Of a DNA stretch of 64,000 nucleotides, positions 17,612-26,700 are shown in pieces (position 1 is the first letter of the stretch; every line of letters begins with the position of its first letter). The stretch is from Levilactobacillus zymae (GTDB taxonomy: Bacteria > Bacillota > Bacilli > Lactobacillales > Lactobacillaceae), in the NCBI RefSeq assembly GCF_032190635.1, contig NZ_JAVLAS010000001.1, positions 2,581,372 through 2,645,371 on the forward strand, given 5' to 3'. The position numbers were made by a program, and so were the translations under genes. The notes beneath the pieces are model-generated. The model was not told the DNA's origin and did not search any database. It saw only the letters and a list, made by a program, of their open reading frames with translations.

Positions 17612-18487
17612 ATTTACGTGAATCGTGTACTGCATGGTTTCTTGTTGGCCAGCCGCTAAGTGGTGGTTGGCTTCCTTCGTCGCTAGTTCCCGTAAATCGC
17701 CGCTGACATCAGGCAACCCGTTGAACGGTTCGAGACACAGGAACGGGGCCTTGGCACCTTCCTTGGTCCACAGTGTGACGTAATCGAAGTCCGTCAAGTC
17801 TAACTTGATGGTGTGGGCGTTCTTCTTGGAACGTAGCGTAATGCTCTTCAAGGCCGAGTCGTCCAAGATAATCAGGCCAGCGTCGAACATCTGGTAGTTC
17901 AACGCGATCACCCCATCCATTTGCGCAACTGGTAACTGCTTACCAGAACGGTAAGGGTTTGGCGTTTTTACAATTTCAAATTGTGCCAACTTTGCCGGCT
18001 TGGGATCTAAGACCAGCTCGTAGTCGTCGAAGGTTTCCCCGTCTTCAAATGGCACGTTGAACGCCGGGTGGGAGCCTAAGGAGTACGACAGGTCTTGGGT
18101 GTCTTGGTTGTCGACCGTGAAGCTCAGGTGCAAGCCGTCCGCCACGACCGTAAAGGTAATGTCCAGCTCGTACTTGAAAGGGTAATATTGTTGCGTTTCC
18201 GCATTGCCCTTAGTGCTTAACGTGACGTGGTCGACCGCTTGGTCCTTGACGTCAAACCGTAAGCCGCTGACAAACCCGTGTTGGGGCATCTCGTGTCTTT
18301 GCCCGTTGATCAGGTAAGCGTCATCGTTGGACCGGCCAATCGCGGGAAACAAGACTGGCGCGTGCTTAGGCCATAAATCGTTGTTCCAGATCAGGTCGCG
18401 GTCAGTGGTGCGGTCCACCAGGTGCGTTAATTCGGCACCGACTTCGTTGATAATGGCTCGGAATTGATCATTTTGAATCGTAATCAT
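17609..18487 (-). CDS. Aldose 1-epimerase family protein (LacX/GalM-like)
   Basis: A 292-residue beta-sandwich sugar epimerase-like protein. It has the NEVGAELTHLVDRTTDRDLIW, HAPVLFPAIGRSND and GSHPAFNVPF stretches typical of the LacX branch of the galactose mutarotase family. It probably interconverts anomers of a sugar or sugar acid to feed the neighbouring enzymes. It follows uxuB by 31 bases and is probably cotranscribed with it. The start has GGAGG 11 bases before ATG 18487. Its stop codon is embedded in repeat copy B. Confidence 0.88.
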   Translation of the reverse strand: MITIQNDQFRAIINEVGAELTHLVDRTTDRDLIWNNDLWPKHAPVLFPAIGRSNDDAYLINGQRHEMPQHGFVSGLRFDVKDQAVDHVTLSTKGNAETQQYYPFKYELDITFTVVADGLHLSFTVDNQDTQDLSYSLGSHPAFNVPFEDGETFDDYELVLDPKPAKLAQFEIVKTPNPYRSGKQLPVAQMDGVIALNYQMFDAGLIILDDSALKSITLRSKKNAHTIKLDLTDFDYVTLWTKEGAKAPFLCLEPFNGLPDVSGDLRELATKEANHHLAAGQQETMQYTIHVN

Positions 18488-18518
18488 AATGGCTCATTCC
18501 TCCAATAGTGGGATGACG

Positions 18519-20156
18519 TTAGGCAATCGGCTTGGCGTGGTCAGCTAACGCCTTTTCCAGCGTTGCAACAATCGCACCCTTGCCCGCGATCATTTGCTTG
18601 AAGTAACCTTCAACCTTAGTGCCCAGCCCAACGGCGTAAAGGTCTTGGCCGAAGATGGACGTGTTGGTCAAGATGTCCTTCAGGTGAGCGTGCACGTCGG
18701 TGTCTTCACCCAACTTGATGTCGCCCACGTACTTCTTCAAGTCATCCATCATTGGATCTGGACTTGGTTCGAAGGCTTGACCTTCGTCGTTAACAGCCAT
18801 TAAGTAACGGAACCATGCGGCGATCGTCAATGGGATGAATTCCAACGTTGCTGGGTCAAAGCCGTCACGCGCCACGTATTGCTTGATGGTTTCGCCGTAA
18901 CGAACTGGGATCTTCTGGGAAGTATCCGTGGCGATCCGTTGTGGCGTATCTGGGATGTATGGGTTAGGCAGGCGCTTGTTGACCAATTGGTCGATGAAGT
19001 CCTTGGGGTTGATGACCTTAGGATCCGTCACCACTGGCAAGCCTTCAACATAACCAATTTGCTTAATCAAAGCGACCAAGTCTTTGTCTTGTAATTCCTT
19101 GGAAATCGCCGTGAAGCCCAGAACACTTCCGTAAATGGCCAAAGCCGTGTGTAATGGGTTCAGGCAAGTGGTAACCTTCATTTGATCGGCATCGTTCACC
19201 GTGTCGCGGTCAGTGACGATCACGCCGGCGTCTTCAAACTTCGGCCGACCATTTGGAAATGCGTCTTGAACCACTAAGTAGTGCACTTCTTCAGTGTTGG
19301 TAAATGGCGCAATGTTGGTGTGCCGCGCGGTGTGCACGATTTGGTAATCTTCGAAACCGCTGTCCTTTAATTTGTCGCTGACAGCTTCGGCTGGGTTCGG
19401 CGTAATCCGGTCAATCATGGAGATTGGGAAGCTGATTTGCTTAGGATCTTGTAAGTAAGCTAAGAAGGCATCGTCGACGAAACCGTTTTCCTTCCAGCCC
19501 TTAGCAATGGTCAAGACGCTGTCCTTTAACCGGTCCCCGTTTTGGGAGAAGTTATCGGTACTGAGTAAAGCTAATGGCGTCTTGCCGTTTTGGTAACGAG
19601 CCAGTAATAAGGAAACTAAGCCGGCCATGTTACCCTTAGGCTTTTCGGGACCGTTGGCGATGTCGGCCTTGGTCAGGTCGTTTAAGGCACCGTCGACCGT
19701 CCGTAAGTTGTAACCCTTTTCAGTAATGGAGAAAGTCACGACTTGTAAGGAAGCATTCTTGAAGATTTCAAACATCCGGTCCCAACCAGCTTGATCGGCT
19801 GGACTGAAGAAGTGGGCTTCCCCAACGGACGCGATGAGTTCCTTATCAAAGTTCCCGTCGGCCTTGGTCACCACCCGTAAGATCCGGTTGTTGTAGGCGT
19901 TGTAGATGTCCTTCACCACGCCACCATCATAGGTTTCAGCAACGACGACCCCGGAATCCAGCTCGCCCTTTTCAATTAAAGTGTTCGCAATTGCGGCGTG
20001 GAATGCCCGGAACAGGTTCCCCCCACCAAAGTGAACCCAGCGAGGATGGTCAGCAGTTGCTTGCTTGATCTTGGCTTGGTCATAAGTTGGCACCTTGATG
20101 CCAGCCTGTTCAAAGGCGGCTTTATTGTTTAAGTAATCGTCGTTTAATTTAACCAT
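18519..20156 (-). CDS. uxuB: Fructuronate reductase (mannitol dehydrogenase family)
   Basis: A 545-residue long-chain dehydrogenase of the mannitol dehydrogenase family. The N-terminal nucleotide motif HFGGGNLFRAFHAA (about residue 43) and the catalytic Lys-Asn-His pattern in MKVTTCLNPLHTALA are present. In this context it reduces D-fructuronate to D-mannonate for UxuA. Tagaturonate reductase is the alternative, but the adjacent epimerase and absence of uxaA favour UxuB. The RBS AAAGGATG lies 8 bases upstream. A long leader of about 300 nt is predicted from the promoter near 20.47 kb. Confidence 0.9.
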   Translation of the reverse strand: MVKLNDDYLNNKAAFEQAGIKVPTYDQAKIKQATADHPRWVHFGGGNLFRAFHAAIANTLIEKGELDSGVVVAETYDGGVVKDIYNAYNNRILRVVTKADGNFDKELIASVGEAHFFSPADQAGWDRMFEIFKNASLQVVTFSITEKGYNLRTVDGALNDLTKADIANGPEKPKGNMAGLVSLLLARYQNGKTPLALLSTDNFSQNGDRLKDSVLTIAKGWKENGFVDDAFLAYLQDPKQISFPISMIDRITPNPAEAVSDKLKDSGFEDYQIVHTARHTNIAPFTNTEEVHYLVVQDAFPNGRPKFEDAGVIVTDRDTVNDADQMKVTTCLNPLHTALAIYGSVLGFTAISKELQDKDLVALIKQIGYVEGLPVVTDPKVINPKDFIDQLVNKRLPNPYIPDTPQRIATDTSQKIPVRYGETIKQYVARDGFDPATLEFIPLTIAAWFRYLMAVNDEGQAFEPSPDPMMDDLKKYVGDIKLGEDTDVHAHLKDILTNTSIFGQDLYAVGLGTKVEGYFKQMIAGKGAIVATLEKALADHAKPIA

Positions 20157-20436
20157 TTAGATGCATCCTTTCTTCTATCCGTATCCTGCGTTAAGCCTAA
20201 CTATTCTGCGGTTTAAATGAACTTATATATCAGTAATGGCTTGTAACCGATTTCATCTTACAATACACGTCTCAAATGTCAAGTCGCATTTAGGAGGAAG
20301 CAGCTTGAAAGGGCATTCAAATCGTTGTAATATCAGCGGTTAACCCCGCTTAAATAAAATCAATTTATTTGCAAATCTAATATGTTAGTTGTTTTTTAGT
20401 CCGCAAATTCGTTAGTTATTTTGCGTAATTTCAAAA

Positions 20437-20491
20437 TGTTAACGTGAACATTTCTATAAACCCAGTATAACACGTCTGTTAAAATCTGCAA
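20437..20491 (-). promoter_or_regulatory. uxuB promoter and downstream LacI-type operator
   Basis: TTGCAG (20486-20491) and TATACT (20464-20469) are spaced by 16 bases on the minus strand. The palindrome TGTTAACGTGAACA (20437-20450) starts just after the expected start point, a roadblock position. The site matches the one at 8867 at 12 of 14 bases. The leader contains a small hairpin AGCGG/CCGCT near 20333-20350. Confidence 0.6.
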
Positions 20492-20715
20492 TCCCATCAG
20501 CTGATATATTACTTCCGTTCTTGGACCCCGCCCGCGGCGAACCCCCAAACATCCCCATTTCCCGCAATTTACTCCCAACGAATTAGTTGCCGCGGCTACT
20601 CACTCTCCTCCATGACCTAACTTGGCAACGAAGGCTCTTGGCGATCCTAACTAGCGTGCACATGCTGCCCGAAATTTTTTGGTAATTTAGATTCTTTCCA
20701 CTTAATAGTTTGATT

Positions 20716-20747
20716 GATTATTGATTCATCATAAGCAATCAATAATC
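20716..20747. promoter_or_regulatory. Perfect 11-bp inverted repeat in the uxuB-gntP gap
   Basis: GATTATTGATT (20716-20726) is repeated inverted as AATCAATAATC (20737-20747) with a 10-base spacer, so half-site centres are 21 bases (two turns) apart. It has no T run and looks like a binding site rather than a terminator. The 880-bp gap between uxuB and the permease has no credible gene. Confidence 0.4.
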
Positions 20748-20945
20748 GACTGGTATGCTAGTTCCCCGTTAATTCAGCCGTCGTTTTCATGAATTTTAAC
20801 GATGCTGCCACTCATCGCTCCTCAGCAATCCGATCAGTTAATCCGGTCCCCGGCGCAAGCTTCCCGCGACTATTCCCGGTCTAGCCCACCTGGTTAGTAA
20901 AAAGTTGCCTAAAATTTTACCCAGCTATGATTATATTTTAATTAA

Positions 20946-20982
20946 TGTAAGCGTTGACATGGCTTTTCAAAGATGCTAGGAT
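20946..20982 (+). promoter_or_regulatory. gntP promoter overlapped by a perfect cre site
   Basis: TTGACA (20954-20959), a 17-base spacer and TAGGAT (20977-20982) form a good promoter. TGTAAGCGTTGACA (20946-20959) matches the cre consensus TGWAANCGNTNWCA at every position and covers the -35, so CcpA binding would block RNA polymerase. Confidence 0.75.
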
Positions 20983-21035
20983 TAACGAGATTCTAACATA
21001 TCAGTTTAAGATTTTACATATTGGAGGTTTTATAG

Positions 21036-22373
21036 ATGGGTGCTGATTTTCTCGCCCTCCTGTGGGTTGTCGTCGGGATCGTGCTACTGGTCCTGATGAT
21101 TGTTAAGTTTAAGATGCACAACGTGGTCGCCCTATTAATTTCCGGGTTGTTCATCGCGTTTGCGGAAGGCATGTCGCTCACCAAGATTGTGCCAACAATT
21201 GAAAGCGGTTTAGGTAGCGTGCTATCGACGCTGGCCCTAATCGTGGTCTTCGGGGCCATCATCGGGAAACTGATGACTGAATCCGGGGCCTCGCAACAAA
21301 TCGCCGACACCATCGTCAACGCCATGGGTGTCAAGATGTTGCCGTTCGCATTGCTGATCGTCGGGACCATCTTCGGGATGTCCATGTTCTACGAAGTAGC
21401 CTTCCTGATTACCGTACCACTGGTGATTAGTATTGCTAAGGAAGCCAACATCCCTTACATGCGCCTGATTATCCCCACCATCGCCGGGGCAACCATGGGG
21501 CACAGTATCTTCCCGCCCCAACCAGGCCCAATGGCGTTAGTCACCGCCTTTCACGCCGATATCGTTCAGGTTTACATCCTAGGGTTCATCGTGATTGTGC
21601 CAACCATTCTGTGTTCCGGTGTCTTGATTCGGCGGTTCATCCCCGGCCTAGACGGTATGCCACTAGGTAACGTGATGAAGCCGGCACCAAAGATGCCATC
21701 CGACCAACTTCCCAGCTTTGGAATTAGTATCCTGGTTCCTTTATTACCTGCTATTTTAATGATTATTTCGTCGGTCGCTAAGCTATTCACGTCCGCAAAT
21801 TCCACGCTGTACAAGTTTGCGACCTTCACCGGAAGTGCCGAAATCAGTATGCTAATCACGGTCCTCATTGCGATGTGGGTCTTCGGTTACCGCCGCGGGC
21901 AATCCGGGGCGCAAGTCACCAAGCACCTCTCTTCAGCGATCGAAGGAATTTCCAACGTGTTGCTGGTCATCGCTGCTGGTGGGGTTATGAAGGAAGTTAT
22001 CATTGACGCCGGGATCGGGAACAAGATTGTTAACCTGGTCGGGCACTTCAACATTTCTCCACTGATCCTGGCTTGGATCATCACCGTCTTGATTCGGTTG
22101 CTGACCGGGCAAGGGGCCGTATCGGCCATTACCGCTGCCGGAATCGTGGCTCCCATGATTGCCGCCTTCCACGTCAACCCCGCTTTAATGGTCTTGGCCT
22201 GTGCCTGTGGGAGTAACACCACGACGTTGATGTACGACGCCGGGTTCCTTCTGTTCCAACAATCCTTCGGTATTTCTTTGAAGGATACCTTCAAGACTTG
22301 GGGTGTGCTAGAATTCGTCAACTCGTTCGTCGGGTTGCTGGTTGTGTTAGCCCTCAGTTTGGTTGTAAAATAA
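21036..22373 (+). CDS. gntP: Gluconate:H+ symporter, GntP family
   Basis: A 445-residue permease with 12-14 hydrophobic segments and the GntP-family stretches TIAGATMGHSIFPPQPGPMA and LTGQGAVSAITAAGIVAPM. It would import gluconate (or a related sugar acid) for the gluconate kinase at 14707. The RBS TTGGAGG precedes ATG 21036. It is transcribed alone from a cre-controlled promoter and followed by a strong terminator. Confidence 0.93.
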   Translation: MGADFLALLWVVVGIVLLVLMIVKFKMHNVVALLISGLFIAFAEGMSLTKIVPTIESGLGSVLSTLALIVVFGAIIGKLMTESGASQQIADTIVNAMGVKMLPFALLIVGTIFGMSMFYEVAFLITVPLVISIAKEANIPYMRLIIPTIAGATMGHSIFPPQPGPMALVTAFHADIVQVYILGFIVIVPTILCSGVLIRRFIPGLDGMPLGNVMKPAPKMPSDQLPSFGISILVPLLPAILMIISSVAKLFTSANSTLYKFATFTGSAEISMLITVLIAMWVFGYRRGQSGAQVTKHLSSAIEGISNVLLVIAAGGVMKEVIIDAGIGNKIVNLVGHFNISPLILAWIITVLIRLLTGQGAVSAITAAGIVAPMIAAFHVNPALMVLACACGSNTTTLMYDAGFLLFQQSFGISLKDTFKTWGVLEFVNSFVGLLVVLALSLVVK

Positions 22374-22385
22374 ACACCGTAATTT

Positions 22386-22418
22386 AAAAAATGACTAGTC
22401 CTGTGGCTAGTCATTTTC
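22386..22418 (+). terminator. Terminator after gntP
   Basis: ATGACTAG pairs with CTAGTCAT around a short loop, followed by TTTTC. It lies just before the RBS of the next gene, which must therefore have its own start or depend on read-through. Confidence 0.85.
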
Positions 22419-22436
22419 TGTGTGAAGGAGGCCCCT

Positions 22437-23633
22437 ATGGCGAAAAAAATTGAACACACCACCGAAATCCTACTGGTGGTCCTGGCGATTGGGATTTTAA
22501 TGCGTTCCCCCATCACCACGCTTCCTTTAGTCCTGACCCAGCTGGCCCACCACCTAGCCGTATCGACCGGGAGTCTGGGCATTCTCACCACCCTTCCTTT
22601 GGTGATGTTCCTGCTCTTCTCGAACTTCGCTGCGGTGCCCTTAGCGAAACTGGGAATTAAGCCAGCCATGACTATCGCGCTGGTGCTCCTCTTAGCCGGT
22701 TCGGCGTTACGACTGGTGGTGACGCTCCCGACCATGCTACTAGGAACCATCTTCATCGGCATCAGTATCGCCCACCTAAACGTCTTCATGCCGGCGTTTA
22801 TCAAGGCCTATTTTCCCTTAAAAATTGCGTTGTACACCACCCTATACTCGTTTTCGATGAACTTAGGGAGCGCTGGCTTTAACCTGGTCACCGCGCCGGT
22901 CGTCACCCATTGGGGCTGGCAGGCCATCCTGGTGATTCTGACCGTGGTTCCGCTGTTGGTCGTGATCTTCTGGGGACTGATGAGCCGTCACCTGCCCGAA
23001 AAAATGAAAACGACGGCGACCACGCCAACCCAGCGGGCTCCCCACCGCAGTATCTGGGCTAATCCACACGCTTGGCTGTTTCTGATCACCTTCGGCTGTC
23101 AATCGTTACTGAACTACACCATGGCCGCGTGGTTTCCCGTCCTCATGGGTTACCATCACCTCAGCGCCGGCCACATCGGGATCATCATGGCGGTCTATTC
23201 GCTGGTCGGCATTCCCGTGTACATCCTGACGCCCCACCTCTTAACGGCGTTAGGCCCTGCTGGCGTGAAGACGCTGATTGCCATCCCCGGTAGTTGCGGG
23301 ATCATCGCCGGGCTGATGTTGTTCTTTCAAAATACCGCCTCGTTTGGCTTCTGGCTGACCGAAAACATCCTGGTCGGCATCGCCATTAGCTTTTTCTTCA
23401 TCTACACCACGACCATGTTCGGTCTCAAGACCGCCGATCCCCTGACCACCGCCCGGCTATCGGGAATGGCGCAGGCCGGTGGCTACTTCATGGCCGCCCT
23501 GGGGCCGTCGCTATACGGCTGGGCCTTCCGGGTGAATCCCACCGGGCTCCCCCAGAACCTGGTCTACGTAGGGTTAATTGTGGTCGCCATTCTCGGCGCT
23601 CTGGGCATTCAACGCCTGAATAAGGTGGCCTAA
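22437..23633 (+). CDS. MFS transporter, CynX/NimT-like
   Basis: A 398-residue 12-TM major facilitator. The opening LVVLAIGILMRSPITTLPLVL and overall pattern fit the cyanate/nitroimidazole (CynX/NimT) group. Substrate is unknown. The ATG at 22437 has GAAGGAGG immediately upstream; the in-frame GTG at 22422 overlaps the terminator and is unlikely. It is convergent with the MFS pseudogene downstream. Confidence 0.85.
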   Translation: MAKKIEHTTEILLVVLAIGILMRSPITTLPLVLTQLAHHLAVSTGSLGILTTLPLVMFLLFSNFAAVPLAKLGIKPAMTIALVLLLAGSALRLVVTLPTMLLGTIFIGISIAHLNVFMPAFIKAYFPLKIALYTTLYSFSMNLGSAGFNLVTAPVVTHWGWQAILVILTVVPLLVVIFWGLMSRHLPEKMKTTATTPTQRAPHRSIWANPHAWLFLITFGCQSLLNYTMAAWFPVLMGYHHLSAGHIGIIMAVYSLVGIPVYILTPHLLTALGPAGVKTLIAIPGSCGIIAGLMLFFQNTASFGFWLTENILVGIAISFFFIYTTTMFGLKTADPLTTARLSGMAQAGGYFMAALGPSLYGWAFRVNPTGLPQNLVYVGLIVVAILGALGIQRLNKVA

Positions 23634-23670
23634 TCGCCAACGCAACCTCCCCCACGCTTCCATATAACTC

Positions 23671-23755
23671 AAAAGTGACCGTTATTCCAACTTCGGGAAT
23701 AATGGTCACTTTAACGTTAAGGCTCACTAACTAAACACCTTGGCGCATACTCTTT
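23671..23755 (-). repeat. Hairpin repeat element, copy C (one flank missing)
   Basis: On the minus strand it reads AAAGAGTATGC, GGTGTTTAGTTAGTGAGC, CTTAACG, then a stem AAAGTGACC(A)TTATTCC paired with GGAATAA(C)GGTCACTTT. The GGGGTTAAGC...CACGTTTCGGC half present in copies A, B and D is absent. The distal stem sequence differs from the other copies but pairs fully. It lies between convergent genes, directly 3' of the minus-strand MFS gene. Confidence 0.7.
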
Positions 23756-23756
23756 T

Positions 23757-25164
23757 TCAGTTATCATTCTTCTGGTACCGAAACACAATCGCGTAAAAGC
23801 CAAAGTTCACGATACTCAACACTAGAATCAAGCCAAAGGCCAGTTGGCTCCCCAGCGCCGTCGCGTGGGCGTAGGACAACCCACCGCCCTTAACCGACGA
23901 CATCAACGCCGCGAGAATCGTGGTCCCCAACGACCCGGCAAACTGTTGGCCGGTGTTGTAAATCGCGTTCGCATCGGCCCGTTGCGCAAGGGTAACCTCT
24001 TTTAAACCGTTGGTCATGGTATTACTGAAGGCCATCGACCGCCCAATACTATAAATGATATAGAAGATGGCAATCACCACCACGGAAAGGTGTTGGCCCC
24101 ACACCGTAAAGCCCAGAGCGGCCACCAGAAACAGGCTACTCCCGAGTAAAATCGGTAACTTGGCCCCGTGTTCGTCGAGTAGATGGCCGAACCAGGGTTG
24201 GAGAATCGCGGTAATCAAGCTCCCGGGAAGTAACATCAACCCACCGGCTAGTGAGCTTGCCCCCACCACGATCTGCGCGTAGTTGGGCAAAGCGAAGTTA
24301 ATCCCGATATTACAGAATTGCAAAATCACGTAGGCAAAAAAACTATACGTAAAAATCGGATTACGGAAGATTTCGAGTTTCAATAACGGCCGATCGCTGG
24401 TCTTGGCCACCCGTACGTACCCCCACAGGGCCAGGCCACCTAAGAGCAGTCCACCGAGAAACTGCCAGCTGAGCCACCCGGCCGTGGTCAGGCTATTGAA
24501 GCCCAACATGACGGCCACAAAGGCCACCGCTAGCAAGGCAAATTGGCGCCAATCGAATTTGACGGTCTTGGTCGGCGTATACTGCTGAATCGCGCGGACC
24601 CCAAAAATCAGGACCAGCGCTTCTACGGGAATCGTCGACCAGAAAATCATCCGCCAGTTGGCCAGGGAGACCATCACGCCCCCAAAGGTCGGCCCACTCG
24701 CCGGCGCAATCATCAGGATTAACCCGGTCATCCCCATGTAAAATCCTAACTTGGCCCGTGGCACGCTTTCCACCACCACGTTGACCATCAACGGAATCGC
24801 GATCCCCGCACAGCCGGCCTGAATCAATCGACCTAACAATAAAATGGGAAAGTTGGGAGCCAGAGCGCAGATGAGCGCCCCCAGAATGAAGAGCCCCGCT
24901 CCCGTCACAAACAACTGCCGGTTCGTGAAGCGTTGTTTGAGAAACGCCGAGGTGATCATCAATAACGCCACGGTCAGTAAATACCCCGTGGTCACCCAAC
25001 TGCACGGTGCTTAACGACACATGCATGGTACGCATCAACGTGGGAAAGGTCACGTTCATCGAGGTTTCGACCAGGATTCCCATGAACGCCATCAAGGCCA
25101 CCGCCACGATGGCCACCAGCCGCCGCCCCGTCAGTTCCTGCGGCTCCGTTTCGTTTGCAGCCAT
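23757..25164 (-). pseudogene. DHA2-type MFS drug transporter, frameshifted
   Basis: Two minus-strand frames together encode one 14-TM EmrB/QacA-type exporter of about 468 residues. The first part (25164 to about 25000) ends ...MHVSLSTVQ and then runs into nonsense. The second part resumes at TTGYLLTVALLMITSAF in the other frame. Removing one of the two A residues at 24998-24999 restores the family motif STVQWVTTGYLL. So a single-base insertion has split the gene, or it is a sequencing error. Start ATG 25164 has AAAGGAG upstream. No slippery sequence is seen. Confidence 0.85.
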
Positions 25165-25275
25165 TCAACAACACTCCTTTACAATCAACTTTAAAGCTGA
25201 TCCATTTTTTAGACACTCCATCTATCATACGCACATTTTCCGTCAATGTCATGGGGAAATTTGCGCACGCACAAA

Positions 25276-25316
25276 ATAACAACGCCTTCACTCCGGGAAA
25301 GTGAAGGCGTCGTTGT
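25276..25316 (-). terminator. Terminator after the HD-domain gene
   Basis: ACGCCTTCACT pairs with AGTGAAGGCGT around a 7-base loop. The minus-strand continuation TTATTTTG is moderately T-rich. Confidence 0.75.
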
Positions 25317-25322
25317 CGTCAT

Positions 25323-25976
25323 CTAGCGGTTAGCTTGCCATTCGTCCTTGAACTCGGCCAGAAAATCCAGCATCACCTGTTGCCGGTGGGCCGCCAAGTC
25401 CTTAGCGGCCGCCGTGTTCATCAAATCCTTTAACGTTAATAACTTTTCGTAAAAGTGGTTAATGATGGTCTCGCCACCCAGGTTGCGGTACTCGGCGTGG
25501 GTCATCTGCGTGCGCGGCGCCACGGCCGGGTCGTAGATTTTTTCGCCAAAGTGACCGCCAAAATAGATGGCCCGGGCGATGCCGATGGCCCCAATGGCGT
25601 CCAAACGGTCGGCATCCTGGACGATTTGGCCCTCTAACGGTAAGGGCTTGGCCGTCCCGTCGAGGGTCTTATGAAACGACATGTTGTCCATAATCAGAAA
25701 AATCGTGTCCTGCTGGGCCGAGCTGAAGTCGTGCGCCCCGAGAAAGTCGCGAACCTCGGCACTGGCCGCCTGGGTGTCGGTCACTAATTTCTCGTCAATC
25801 ACGTCGTGGAGGTAGGCCGCCGTTAGCGTCAGTAGCCGGTCAGCGGCCGGATACGCCGCTAAGATGCGGTCGGCTAGATCGACGACGCGCTGAATATGGT
25901 CGAAGCCGTGGCCGGTCTCGTCGTCACGCATCTTGCTGCGGGCGAAGTCGTGCACGGCGGTTAAAGTGTCAGTCAT
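25323..25976 (-). CDS. HD-domain phosphohydrolase
   Basis: A 217-residue cytoplasmic HD-superfamily protein. The metal ligands are visible: GHGFDHIQRV (His) near residue 24, AAYLHDVID (His-Asp) near residue 55, and VQDADRLDAIGAIGIARA near residue 120. This pattern matches the YedJ/YpgQ group of nucleotide or pyrophosphate hydrolases. Substrate is unknown. Its ATG overlaps the TetR stop codon by 8 bases, so the two are translationally coupled. Confidence 0.9.
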   Translation of the reverse strand: MTDTLTAVHDFARSKMRDDETGHGFDHIQRVVDLADRILAAYPAADRLLTLTAAYLHDVIDEKLVTDTQAASAEVRDFLGAHDFSSAQQDTIFLIMDNMSFHKTLDGTAKPLPLEGQIVQDADRLDAIGAIGIARAIYFGGHFGEKIYDPAVAPRTQMTHAEYRNLGGETIINHFYEKLLTLKDLMNTAAAKDLAAHRQQVMLDFLAEFKDEWQANR

Positions 25977-26619
25977 GGGAAAGTCCTTCTTTCGTTTCTG
26001 TAGGGGGAACCCCGATAAAGCCGTAGAAAAACAGGTGATCGATCTGCCGGGTCAGGGCTTTGAAATGCGCGTCCTGTTCGCCACCGGCCACGATTTTCTG
26101 GCCGGCGGGACTGCTGATGTACTGAATAAACATGTCCAGGTAGAGCATCAACGCGTCATCGGTCAGGGCGGGGTCAATCATCCCCGCCTCCCGACCGCGC
26201 TGGATCACGACCGACCAAAAATTACGCTTCTGCGCTTGATAGGCGCGCATGGTCTCGTCGTTGCCTAGTTGGCCCTGCATGTCGCGGACCACGAACCGGT
26301 AAAAGTCCGGGTGCATGGTATCCGTCATCTGGGTACTCAGCGTGATCATCTTCTGGACGATTTCCTGGTAAGACAGCTGCGGATCGGTCGCGTAGGCCCG
26401 GCTAGCGGCGTACCCGTCGTTCACCATCGCTAAAACCACCTGGTGACCCAGGTTGAGCTTGCTGTCAAAATACTTGTACAGTGTCACCTGAGAAACATCG
26501 GCCGCCGCCGCGATGGCGCTGACCTTGGTGGCCTTAAAGCCGTCGCGCATGAACAGCGTCTGGGCCGTTTGCAGGATGTGTTGCCGTTGCTGGTGTTTGC
26601 GTTGTTGATTGGTTGCCAT
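25969..26619 (-). CDS. TetR/AcrR family regulator
   Basis: A 216-residue regulator. The N-terminal HTH (RQHILQTAQTLFMRDGFKAT, then AAADVSQVTLYKYFDSKLNL) is canonical TetR. The C-terminal ligand domain is divergent. It is divergent from the ABC exporter at 27184 and upstream of the HD gene, so exporter control is plausible. A 33-bp nested palindrome over its own promoter suggests autorepression. RBS is AGAGGTGA. Confidence 0.92.
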   Translation of the reverse strand: MATNQQRKHQQRQHILQTAQTLFMRDGFKATKVSAIAAAADVSQVTLYKYFDSKLNLGHQVVLAMVNDGYAASRAYATDPQLSYQEIVQKMITLSTQMTDTMHPDFYRFVVRDMQGQLGNDETMRAYQAQKRNFWSVVIQRGREAGMIDPALTDDALMLYLDMFIQYISSPAGQKIVAGGEQDAHFKALTRQIDHLFFYGFIGVPPTETKEGLSHD

Positions 26620-26657
26620 GACCTGATCACCTCTCGGAATTCCCCTTATCGTTGCTT

Positions 26658-26700
26658 ATTTTACCATACGGTTGGGCCGGTCGCCGACCAAACCAACCGT
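26658..26700 (-). promoter_or_regulatory. TetR-gene promoter with nested palindromic operator
   Basis: On the minus strand an extended -10 TGGTAAAAT (26658-26666) precedes the TetR gene. Upstream, ACGGTTGG (26668-26675) and CCAACCGT (26693-26700) form an inverted repeat. At exactly the same centre lies a second palindrome, GGTCGCCGACC (26679-26689). The whole 33 bp would cover the spacer and -35 region. Confidence 0.6.

Noticed and set aside
20396..20578. 60-residue minus-strand frame in the uxuB leader region
   Set aside because: It overlaps the uxuB promoter, has no ribosome site and no protein-like pattern.
24990..25006. Programmed frameshift in the DHA2 exporter
   Set aside because: No slippery heptamer or following pseudoknot is seen, and this family does not use recoding.
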